NCBI GenBank assembly: GCA_014871385.1
Contig: CM026424.1
Span: 1,302,001-1,366,000 of the forward strand
Direction of reading: 5' to 3'
DNA length: 64,000 bases
Source: Ceratodon purpureus
Lineage: Eukaryota > Streptophyta > Bryopsida > Pseudoditrichales > Ditrichaceae
The position numbers were made by a program, and so were the translations under genes. Each line of letters opens with the position of its first letter. The stretch's first letter is position 1. Below the pieces are notes generated by a model that did not search any database, was not told the origin of the DNA, and worked only from the letters and a program-made list of their open reading frames with translations. Shown here piece after piece: positions 13,149 to 23,900 of this stretch.

Positions 13149-13170
13149 AAACCCTAAACCCTAAACCCTG
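13149..13170 (-). promoter_or_regulatory. Telo-box cluster in the promoter/leader of the Sas10-type gene
   Basis: Three tandem copies of AAACCCT sit about 40-60 bp upstream of the start codon at 13110. Telo-boxes of this form are established plant promoter elements of ribosome-biogenesis and translation genes, which matches the predicted rRNA-processing role. The array is too short to be an interstitial telomere. Confidence 0.6.
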
Positions 13171-14855
13171 AAACAATCCGTCTGCAACCACACCACCTCT
13201 AGTCTCAGAACTCAACAACAACAACCAATACCATGAAAAAGAAGACAACCGCTCGCTCCCTCGCCACGTCTAGACTGCCCCAACTCCCACCTCCCAATCC
13301 AAAACCCCAGTAAACCCAAAATTCAAAACCCAGCAAGACAACACAACAAAAAAACATAACCAACAAATATATCTAGAACCAAAAACCAGGAAGAAGAAAA
13401 AGGAGAGAAACCAGCGCGAGAAACGTACTCACAACGAACTAATGCTGAATTTGAGAACCATAAACCCTGCCCAGCTTGTTGTTGATTGCAGGGACTGCGG
13501 TGAAGGCCACAGTGAGCAGAATTTGGGATTCAAAAGCTTGATCGCAAGAGGAAGACGAGACACAGGCGAAGGGCTTGCACGAACAAGAGTTGCGTCAGAA
13601 ACCAGCGCAGTGCACGGACCAAGGTGCAGCGAAACGATCAGGCATCTCCATAGCCCGGGCCCCGGAGCTCTCACCATGGGATTTCCTTGCTGCGGGATGC
13701 GAGCCCAAAGGCGTCACGGCACCCAGAACCGGCGTCGTTACTGCGGTTTTGTGGATTTGAGTTTTGGGTATGTAGGGGTGCCGTAGATGGTGTTGGTTTG
13801 GGGGTGTGGAGACGGTTTTGGGTGTGCGTGGGTTGAGCCCTAAGCGAGGTCGTTCACTTCGGAGAAGGGTTGTGATGCGCATGATTGTACTTTACTTAGT
13901 CAGTGGAGGAGGAAAGTAAAAGTGATTCCATGTAGTTGGTCAATGTAGTTTGACTCGACGTTCAAAGAGACGAGAGAGTAAGGAAAGGTGAAAGTGATTC
14001 ACAGAATTAGGGTTTCAAATTTGAAACAAACTTTTTTTCTACATATATGAATAATCTATTTAATTAGTAAATCACGTTTTATACAAGAGGGCAGTTCGCA
14101 TTGCAAAATATGGATGATCGAATTTTCTTTTTTTTTGGTCTTCCTACTTTTTTCCAAGATTCTCAAGTCTCAATTCATAATTCTCAATTCTCAATTTCCA
14201 ACTCTCTAGTTTTTTGTTAAAAAATGACTGTAGATTCTTTATCGATGCAACATACATTAATTCAAGTTTTCGACTCATAACAATCTTGGATCTAGAACAA
14301 ATTTGTTCAAATTTTAGAATTTGTTTTCATGATATTTGCATGGAAAGTTAATTTATTTATTGAATTATTTGATAAGTGCCTTCAATCAATTGTTGTGTTA
14401 TAAAAATAAAGTGGAAAGAAATATTACATAGCTTTTTTAAAGTAAAAAATAGAAGCACAATTAATCTATATGAATTTAAAGGCTTTTTAACTATAATCTA
14501 AAGATTGAGCTTAGTGTGTGTTCACTACTTGGTCATTTCAAACTAAAGTTATTTCCAATGATTTTATAGTTATTTAGCTGGCATTAACAATGAAGTTTAA
14601 TATGCAGTAGTTAAAGTTTTAAAGCAGTATATGTATTCAAGAATTACCATTAATTAGACGAACCAATTCAAATGAATGATGTAATCTGACATTTTGGAGA
14701 GTATTAGCTTAATGGTACAAGGTACAAGGTTAAAGAATCTAAAAATTAAGATGATTTTCAGAACTCTAAAGATTTGTGGGTGACTCTTCGAGCTGCAACC
14801 AATAGACATTGGGGAAGGGACGCTCGGGCACATTGCAAGGAATCTGCCGCGGGAT
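13171..14855. other. Promoter-side region grading into AT-rich DNA
   Basis: The first 700 bp are moderately GC-rich and probably hold the 5' flank of the Sas10-type gene; open frames here on both strands look like non-coding GC-rich sequence. From about 13,950 the composition turns AT-rich with no recognised genes. Confidence 0.35.
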
Positions 14856-15460
14856 TTAACCCCTAATTGTCCAAAGTCCTAGAATGGGCGTTTTTGAGAT
14901 TTGGGCAGGTTCCTAAAAATTCAAATTTACTTGAAATTTTTTGAAATTTTTTGTGGAAAAAGGTTTTTTCAAAAGGTTTATATGGATATTTTTTTTTATT
15001 TTTTTTGGATGAAGTGAGCAAAAGTTATGCTCCTCTAAGCATAAAACGCCCTTCCACGGGCAGGCTCTCAGCCACTGTGAATGCAGCAATTTCTACCCGA
15101 AACTGCCCAAAACTGCCCAAAACTGCCCAAATCTGCCTAAAGACGAAACTTTGAAATTCCACCAAAAATCGAGATTTTATCTTTTTCCAAAAATAAAAAT
15201 TCCTATATGTAGAAGAGCCACTAGAGCATGTTTCCACCGTTTGGATTTTCAATCCAAGAATGTTTCATATGCTATTTTTATTGTAAAAAAACGGCCTTTG
15301 TATGTGAATTTCAGCATACCACCTTGTGGAAATTGATGATTTTCTCAAGGTTCTACACCTTGCATGGGTATGAGATTTTGTGGACATGTACCTAACTCAC
15401 CTAGGAACAAGAATCTAAAGAAATGCCATCTCCTCAAAAAAAAAGGTACAAGGTACAAAG
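14714..15460. repeat. 15-bp direct repeats flanking a 714-bp insertion-like segment
   Basis: GGTACAAGGTACAAG occurs at 14714-14728, and the same sequence with one change occurs at 15445-15460, immediately after an A9 run. An A-run followed by a target duplication is the pattern left by target-primed retroposition. The enclosed DNA also contains the TTAA element copy that begins at 14856, so the two interpretations compete. Confidence 0.35.
14856..15430. mobile_element. Truncated copy of the TTAA element found at 17790-18670, inverted
   Basis: The segment starts TTAACCCCTAATTGTCC. It shares many blocks with the reverse complement of 17790-18670: the GCCACTGTGAATGCAGCAA block, the repeated AAACTGCCC units, GAAACTTTGAAATTCCACC, AGCATGTT.CCACCGTTTGG and GAATTTCAGCATACC. 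Homology fades after TGTGGACATGTA near 15,390, and no matching TTAA end is present, so the far end is lost. It is diverged, contains internal deletions and is non-coding. Confidence 0.6.
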
Positions 15461-17789
15461 TGTTGTTAGATAACCAGGGACATTCAAATACATTTCAATA
15501 CTCGCACCACTCCTTTAAATAGAATTCTTTATGAGTTCAAGCGGAGTACGCATTGTACCAAGCATCCATCCTCTCTTCCACGTACACTTTACATAGGAGC
15601 CGGTGATTGGCCGCACCCTCTATATTTCCTGGTAGCTGTCCATGTCGGCACCATTGGTGCCAGCAACTAATGTACCACAATTTGACCCGGGCAATGTCCT
15701 TGCGTCATGAATGGATCGAATTCAAAGGGCCCTTCCATGACCCAAATTTAGTTCTAATGTGGAATTTTATTTTAACACATAATATTTGAATTTGCTAAAA
15801 CTTATCTTCAAAGTTACAAAGTCCTGAGACATGATTTCTTACTTTAAATTATTGTTTATTCTTGTTCTATTTTGGTCTCTTGATAACAATAGATGAGTCT
15901 TTGCTTTTGAAAATTCGTGCAAAGAATCCTACAACAATTAGAGATCCTTAGCAATTAAAATTTAATCATGTACTTAAGAACAACAATTAATCTTGTGACA
16001 AGATATTATTCGTTTTAATTTCTAGATCTTCAAAGCATCTTCAAAATTATCATCACTTCAAGTTGTCTTTTCAATCAATTACTACTTAAATGTCATTAAA
16101 ACAAAGGCATTTAATCATCTGAGCAATTCTAAATCATATAACGAACCAAATCAATTGTTAAGAATTGAAGCACATATAAAGCTTTATGTTCTTTGGCCAC
16201 TTATGATCATTATTGCAATCTCATGCTATTATTTTGGAACATTTAAAGTAAGTAATTTGTCAAAAATGTCACACATAAAGTATCATATAGCTTTGATACA
16301 AAACTTTCATATTAAGTCAAAGTTTTTTTGTCTATATAACTAATAACAAAAATTGAATTGAACCTTATTTATATAAAACAAGGCACATTATGGATTTCCA
16401 TAAATATCATTTCTTACCGAATGTAATTGTATCATGAAATGCATGAACAACATCAAAATCAACAACTATGACGACATCATTAGATTTAGCGGAGATACCT
16501 ATTCCCTCTTCTTGTAAATGAACATAATGTCTTACCTTATTGTATTCCTCTATTGTCTTGTTCCTTTCATGATAGCAACAATAAATACCTCTCCATGTTC
16601 TTTCAGAGTTCGAATACCACAAAACATTTGGCCTACATATAGTGAATGAATAATTTAATTGAATGCTTATATAAACTTTTTATTGTTTGGCCATCTCTCT
16701 GGAAAAGGTATTTTCAAACATCATGGCCATGCATTGAGTAATTTTTCTAAATTACAATGTTGCATTGCCGTTGCTTTGCAATTGCTTTTAACTTGATCAT
16801 ACTTGTCATGATTATTTGAATCTTGCTAAATTGATATCCTCATCTTGTCTTCAACTGGTCAAGAGCATCAATCATTCTAGAAACAACAACTTCACTTTTT
16901 GTCGTATTTGTAATTATTTTTCTCTTTACTACAAAAGATTCCTAGTCAAATTCTCACTTAATTTTTCCCAACATGTTGTTTTCAACATGCTTTAATAGGA
17001 ATCAAATATTATGTAGAATAATCTTCACACTATGAACCAATGTGACAAAAAGTATATATAAAAGAGAAACTTTGAAATTGGTCAATGTAACATTAAACCT
17101 TCAAAAGTCTCTACAACATTGGCAATGTAGCAATTGATAGCTCGTTGAAAATCTTTGGTTGATGAGTAATTGAAATCAAAGCATCAATTTGTACTCATTC
17201 ATTGTTGATAACAAAAATGTTTGCCATGATTGTCAAAGTACAAAGAAAATTTGTTTGCATTGTTGTATCTCAATTTTTGCCATTAGAAGTACCAATTCAA
17301 AAAAATTCTTGGCTCAAGGTAATTTCTCCCTTTCAATGATTAAGATCTCGCTCTTTTTAATAATTTTATCCAATCTTGAAACAATTGAATGTTATGGCAA
17401 CTTCATCATAAGCATATTTAACTTCTTGGGATATTATTTAACTACATGTACAAGTAGCCACTACATGTTGCTATGCATGATTGAATGACCGTCATAAAGC
17501 CGTGAGAAGGCCTTGCAAATATTAATTAGTTCAAATTTTTTTAAAAAAAGACTTAATTAATTCTTGAGCTACTATAGATTATTATACTTAAATAGATATG
17601 AATTAAAAAAAAAATGATGTGTACCTTTCTAGAAGATATAAGTAGCTATTTTTTAATGATCGAGAACATGAAGTCGGAGAATATGGTAAAGAGTCTTGAT
17701 AAAAGATTTGAAAAGAGCCTCAATGAATTGAGACATGTTGTACTTTTTAAATCGCCTCCAAGCGTCAATAATTTTTTGTGCATAAGTAC
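15461..17789. other. AT-rich repeat-like region without recognised genes
   Basis: Strongly AT-rich DNA lying between two inverted copies of the TTAA element. Short frames on both strands are broken and carry no motif I can assign. The arrangement could be the decayed interior of a larger transposon whose ends are the two inverted copies, but no transposase motif was found. Confidence 0.35.
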
Positions 17790-18670
17790 TTAACCCCTAA
17801 AATTCTGAGGGTATTTTTCATCAAAACTGCCTCAAAACAGCCCCTCTTCAAAGCAAGGCGGATTTTGCAAACTTGGGATCTTCTTTGGTACATCTAAGCG
17901 TAAGATCTTGTAGCTAACTTCCATGTCTACATGTCCACCAAATCTCACACACTCATTCTTCACCAATTGCAAGATCACAACGTTCAAAGTAGGAAAACAA
18001 GTTTTTTTTCACTGCGAAAAAAGGGGACAACAGAGTTTTGAAGGGCCAAAAAACCATTTTTTTGCATTATGAATTTTGGTTCTTTTGATGCACGTCAAAG
18101 AAGACTAAGTTAGCTAATTGTATTAAAAAAAATTATATTCAAAAAAGTTGTGGAAGGTTTTCAAAAAAATCATTTTCCACTAGGGGGTATGCTGAAATTC
18201 ACAAACAAAGGCCGTTTTTGGACAATAAGAATAGCATATGAAAAAAAAAATGGATTAAAAATCCAAACGGTGGGAACATGCTCTACTGCCTTCTCTATAG
18301 ATAGAAATTTTTATTTTTGAAAAATATCAAAATCTCAATTTTTGGTGGAATTTCAAAGTTTCTTCTTTGGGCAGATTTTCGCAGATTTTCGCAATTTTGG
18401 GCAGTTTTGGGCAGTTTTGGGCAAAATTTGCTGCATTCACAGTGGCTTAGAAAATTTCAGCAGCTGCCCAACGAGCAGCGTTTGACACTTAAACCTTCAT
18501 AACTTTTGATCCCGATGTCCGAATTGAAAAATAAAAATACCTACACGAGGATCTCTGAACGGCCCACCTTCAATAAAAATTTCAGAAAATCGCGATGTAA
18601 ATTGCATTCATAGGTACATGCCCAAATTCCAAAAAAGCCCAAATGTGGATGATTGTCCTTTAGGGGTTAA
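17790..18670. mobile_element. Non-autonomous piggyBac-like element, both TTAA ends present
   Basis: Borders read TTAACCCCTAAA on the plus strand at 17790 and, on the minus strand, TTAACCCCTAAA at 18670: a perfect 12-bp match made of the TTAA target plus CCCCTAAA. Total length is 881 bp including both TTAA copies. The interior has short tandem TTTTGGGCAG and GATTTTCGCA units near 18370-18425 and no coding capacity. A shorter inverted copy lies from 14856, and an element with similar ends lies at 113-1034. Confidence 0.6.
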
Positions 18671-20991
18671 ATGCTTAATCCGTCTTACATCATTTTCAAT
18701 ATTTTGCACCTCTTTAAGATTGATAAGTAAGAAGTGGTTTTCTTCATTAGGTGAATCATCATTAAGACCTTCCAAATTCTCATAATCTTTAGTGCAAAGA
18801 AGTTTATTGTTATTTTTTGCTTAATAAATGTTTTCATCTACTAAAGCATCAAATTTGTCTACAATTCTATTGTTAACTCTGGAGCTATCTTCAAGAAAAT
18901 CCTAAGACTCTTTGTCACCATTGTTTTTACAAAACAATCTAAAAACCTTCATTTTTCAAAACTTCCAAACATAAACAAGACAAAATGCAACATTCAACTC
19001 CTTAAGAAGTTTACTGTTGCTCAATAAGATGCCATGATATAGGTCTCCAACTACTCTTTTCTCGTTAATGCATAAACAACCTTGCAAAAAGAAGCCATGA
19101 TGTTAGATGATTCTTCAACAAACCATAGACATCAACAATGCTAAATGAATTTCTTATGCTAATTGTTTAAAACAGACAATTATGAAATTCATTCTTTAGT
19201 TTGAAGCATCTAAAGGCCAGTTGCTATAAACACTTGCCTAAAGTGTCGTAGTGAGTATTTTTCAAATGAAATTTATAAATATTGTTGTAGAAAGACTAGA
19301 CAAGTCTACATCCAATACTTCTTGCTTAAACCTCCAAGCATGCTTATCATAGACTTTTCCATAGGATTTTTCTCACAATGTTTTGAAACAAACTGTTATT
19401 CCAAGCATCCAATACCATATTGCTTCATTTTAAACAAACAAATAAGCTTATTATAATAGTTGTATTCCAAAAAATCACAACATAATGATTTGTTAACATT
19501 AATTTTTCACAAATGGATTAAAATCACACACTTAACTACTTAAATTTTAAATGGCAAAAAACAAATTGATTTACATTTATTATTTAAAAATAAGTTTGAA
19601 GTCTCACACTTATCTACTTCAATGATTGTATATTTAATAACTAAAGGGACATTAACAATTTATGATATTTCTACTTCAATGTTACCGCATCCAATCAAAA
19701 ATAATCTTACCAATTTAGAAAATTTTATAATGTTTAGATAGCGCCACTTTATCAAAAACATTTGTACATCTATGAAACAAATTAAAAACTTATACTCATT
19801 AACTTCTAAATTCAACAAAAAAAAATAAAAAAAAAATAAAAAAATTAAAAAAAATAAAAAATATTCCATTCTAAAAAGCCAAAGAGACCTTTTTATGCCA
19901 ACTATCCATTCTTCTCTTTAATTTTTTCATTGAATTAAAAACTAAACGTGGATGTAATGTTTTCGTAGTCTTTGGAACAAATTAGTATACATAAACTCCA
20001 AAAATTGTACCAAAAATCCTTCATTTCTCTATTTTCTGAATCAACTCCAATTGCTTCTCCTTGTATTTGCTAACAAATTCATACTTGAATCACATATAAC
20101 ATTCCCATGTAAGGTACCAAACCTCTTATTCTGACAGGTTTAGGTGTCTCTACCTGTGCTATGGAGTCAATTACCGTGACACTAGACAGAAATAATATTA
20201 TACATTAAAAATGTGACGGCAAAGGGCTCCCCCGTGTCCTTCAAGAGCTGAAGGAATTCACTTTCGACCAACTCCACGTCTGATACCTGCTCAATACTCA
20301 CGTGACACGAAACGAAAACCTTCCAATAACCAGATTATACCAGTTCAATACCCTCATGATACCATAGTGATACCACGCTGCAGATGTTGTTTTGCGGAGA
20401 AGAAGACGACGTTGTAAACCCTGTGCAGGCTCTGCGGGAGCGGCATTGTCCGCAACGTCAAGCAACGCTCGCTCGCTCGCTCGCTCGCTCGCTGCTTGCT
20501 TGCTTGCGGACCAGTGTTGCGGACCAGCGTTGCGGATCTACGTAGGGGCGGACGACGCCGGTGCTCTGTGGCTGTGGATTGCGTCCCTGCGCGACGCTTC
20601 TCGTCGGCTCTGGCCTAGGTTTTGCCTCGCCATTGAGGTTTGGTGTTTCTCTAGATTGGTGTGAGGAGGAGGTTTAAGGTTTAGGCATTGGAGTGGGAAG
20701 TTGTGGTCGCGTTTCTGGTTTGCGAGTGCGTTTGTAATGGAATGGTGAATCAGCGTGATGGATTTTTGTAGTTGTTGATGTTGCTAGGGGAGTGTGTTTG
20801 ACACGGGGAGTGTTGGGTTTGGTTTTGTAGCGTGATGGAGCGGTCGATCGGGTTGTGAGGAGCTTTGGAAGGTGTTTCTCGAGGTGGAATTTTGTGGCGA
20901 TCGGTTGAGGGAATGATGTGGAAGCGGTCGCGAACGGGCCGCGGGAGGAGAAGTCTGCGGGAGAACGAGGTGGATTGGTGAGGCGGGTGGT
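18671..20991. other. AT-rich region and 5' flank of TRS130
   Basis: No gene was recognised up to about 20,100. From about 20,380 the sequence becomes GC-rich and leads into the TRS130 start codon, so it probably contains that gene's promoter and long leader. Confidence 0.4.
20467..20507. repeat. GCTC / TTGC microsatellite
   Basis: About six GCTC units are followed by about three TTGC units, roughly 490 bp upstream of the TRS130 ATG and within its probable leader or proximal promoter. Confidence 0.75.
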
Positions 20992-23900
20992 ATGGCGACT
21001 CCTCCGCTGCCGCAGCCGGCGGTGGCGAAGAAGTCCCCGGAGCGGCTCATAGTTGCAAGTATGTTGTTATTCTCCTTTTAATTTTCGATGGAAGTTTTTT
21101 TTTGCTTTATTGCAGCTCAACACGCACGAGAGTGGGATAGGTTCAATGTCGCTGACCTAATTCTCTGTTCTCGGCGGGCACGGCCAGTTGTTTAGTTGTT
21201 GATGAATACTTAGTGATGCAGCAATGAGAATTCTTGTAGGAAGGCTCTGGAACTCAATGTTCCCGGGGATGCTAGAGGGTCCAATTTAGCAGGCCCAGCG
21301 ACTTCATCGCCTATACTTTCTCTCTCGATTGAGCATTGGTGACAGAATTCACTGTAATAGGGTGGTATGGAACCAGTAGATGTAAAGGGTGAACTTGTCT
21401 CTGCAGCTGTCCATTTCTCCTCCTGGATGGTCGGGCGCACGATTAAGGGCTGAGGCACTACATTATTGAAGTTCTATTAGGGTGCTATATGTGGATATTG
21501 TAACTTGCAGTTAGAATGCTGCTCTAGTGTGGGGATACTAATACACTAACCACTCCAAACTTTTAGACCTAGGTCAGCAGAAGCTACTGATCGGCAACTT
21601 TTTGCTTGGCTTGATTTATCTAATTAAACTCTAGATATCTGTATTGATGGCGAGTGATGGCATTGAGAGGCTTAGATTACCATTTCATTTAGTGACAGTG
21701 TTTATTCATGCGCAACCGGAGAATTGACGAACAATTTTTTGTATCTCGACCTTAGAGAGGATCATCAAAAATTTGACATGCAGCTACTATCCTTCGACTG
21801 AGGCATTTCTCGACATACTTTAAATGTTTTCAGAAGCAACGATGCTGGGATGGTAGTTGAGTGGGAGCCTCTCTAGTGGGTTTTGGAGTTGGGTTATTAG
21901 ATGGGGAGGAGATCTTTGATGGCGGGATTTTAAGTAGGAAGGCCTATGATTTCATCCCTTTGCTCCAAAACAGCCAGCTGTACGCCCGCTGACGTTTTAA
22001 AATGTGTGGATGGTTTTTGGTTGTATGTGCAGTCGAGGATGTGAATGACTTATGGGAATCTATCAGAGGAAATCTTGAGGCTCGTGTGCCATTCAAGAAG
22101 GCAAGCTTGAACAATAAAGCTCGGAACCTTGTGTTGGTTGATAAGTTAGTCGTGGAATTTGTCCAAACTACTGATGCACGCCTGCGTAGGGGTTTGCCTG
22201 GGGAGCAATCATTATTATCTTATGGGTTCCGCCGACCATACGCTTGGCTCATAGTGGTGACATGTGATGTGAGCTCCCTTTCCTACAAACTTTATTTCTA
22301 TTTTCTATTCCATCTATTGCAATTCTCCAGAAAACTGCTAATGCTGCTTATTACGCCAAGCAACAAGCTATCTCATCTGCTCCCTTGGCTGATTAGCAAG
22401 GTTCCTTGATGAAATTGTTTGCTTTCACATCTATATGTCGATCTTTTTGTGTCTTCAATATTTCACGCCAATCTTAAGCTGTGATTGAAGAAGTGAGCCT
22501 TGGTAATGTTTTACTGAACATATTACTTGTGACGTGCTGTCAAGTAGCGTGTCAAATTCTTATACATTGACTTCTATGTAAAGAGGTTATGCATTTTTTA
22601 ATTTAATTTCTGGAGAAGGAGTAACATTTTTGCAACCTTGTTGCTCCAGGACCTCGATGAGTACAAGAACTTGTTGAAGCCACGCCTCAAAACCATTGTG
22701 CAAGCTGAGGATCATGAGTGGTTTATTGTGTTTGTTTCCAAAGCTACCACTGACAGTGCTGTCAAGATTAGCAAGAGAGTGTACAGCAGGATTGAAGGTG
22801 ACTTTAGCTCCAAGAAAAGGGAGAGGTATTTAAGGCCCAGTTTGCTGCATTGGAAATTTGTTAGTGCGACTCTTTTCTTCTCAGGTTCAGTGGTTTAGCT
22901 TTGAACCCTTTTCTCATCATGCTTACCTTGTACATATACTAGTCACTTCTTATAAATTTCCTTTCTCGTGTTCCTTGATCCTCAGTTGCTTATTTTGCAT
23001 TCTTGTGGATCAGATGTTGTAAGGTTGACCTACATGGACCTGATACATCTGTATGGGAAGAGATTGAGCTGAAGATCGTGGAATGTATCCGGTATTCACT
23101 TGACCGCCGGGTACAGTATTATGAGGAGGAGGTCCGCAAGCTGAGTGAAAATCGGTTCATGCCAGCTTGGAATTTTTGCAACTTTTTCACTGTTAAGGTG
23201 GGAAACGGTTACTGCAACGTGCATTTTGACTGTCAGCACTCTGGTTGGCAATGTTCCTCTCGATTATCGTTAGTGCGCAAAAGTATCGTTATTGCAGCTA
23301 CGGTTTTATTTGTCCTGCAATTTAGAATCATCCCTTGTACTTGCGTCCTTCTTTTCCTGCAGGAAAGCTTGGCCTTCATGTTTGAGATGGCAAATTTACG
23401 AGAAGATGCTCTCCGTGAGTATGATGAATTAGAGCAAATTTACTCAGAGACTGGTAAGTATATTGGATGATGAATGCTTAATGAATCGACTTTTGAATTT
23501 CTCATGAATAGTCTATAGCTTGGTGTTAAGTTGACTTATTGTGTTTTAAATTGAACTTAAATGGATCTTAAATTGAACTTAAATGGATCTTAAATTGAAC
23601 TTAAATTGAACTTATCGAACTTCTTTGCAAGGAACTTGATTTGGGAAAGGTGAAAGTCTTTATCGAATACGCTACTTTCTACACATTGTTCTTTGCTTTT
23701 GCATCAGGAAATCAACATTTCTCTTTTTGAGTTCTGAGGATTTAAACGTGTCTGTTGCAGTGAATGCGCCGCATGCGAATACGTCAGCATTCGGAGGATT
23801 AGATGCTGGTGATGACTGCGCAGCTCTACTAGATGGTACTCGAAAGCCAGTGAGTCAATTCGCTGCGGATGGCACAGTTCGCGAGTTTGACTTTCGACAA

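Noticed and set aside
13149..13170. Interstitial telomere (TTTAGGG array)
   Set aside because: Only three units, located in a promoter; a telo-box explains it better than a telomere relic.
16407..16622. Minus-strand frame as a hAT-type transposase fragment
   Set aside because: The translation has aromatic, charged sequence but no conserved hAT motif or linked fragments that I could defend.
14856..18670. Autonomous transposon spanning both inverted TTAA elements
   Set aside because: No transposase-like sequence could be read in the interval; kept only as an open question in the findings.
20392..20664. GC-rich plus-strand frame upstream of TRS130 as a separate small gene
   Set aside because: Composed largely of Arg/Ala/Ser from the microsatellite region, begins without a good ATG context and has no recognisable motif; treated as leader/promoter DNA.
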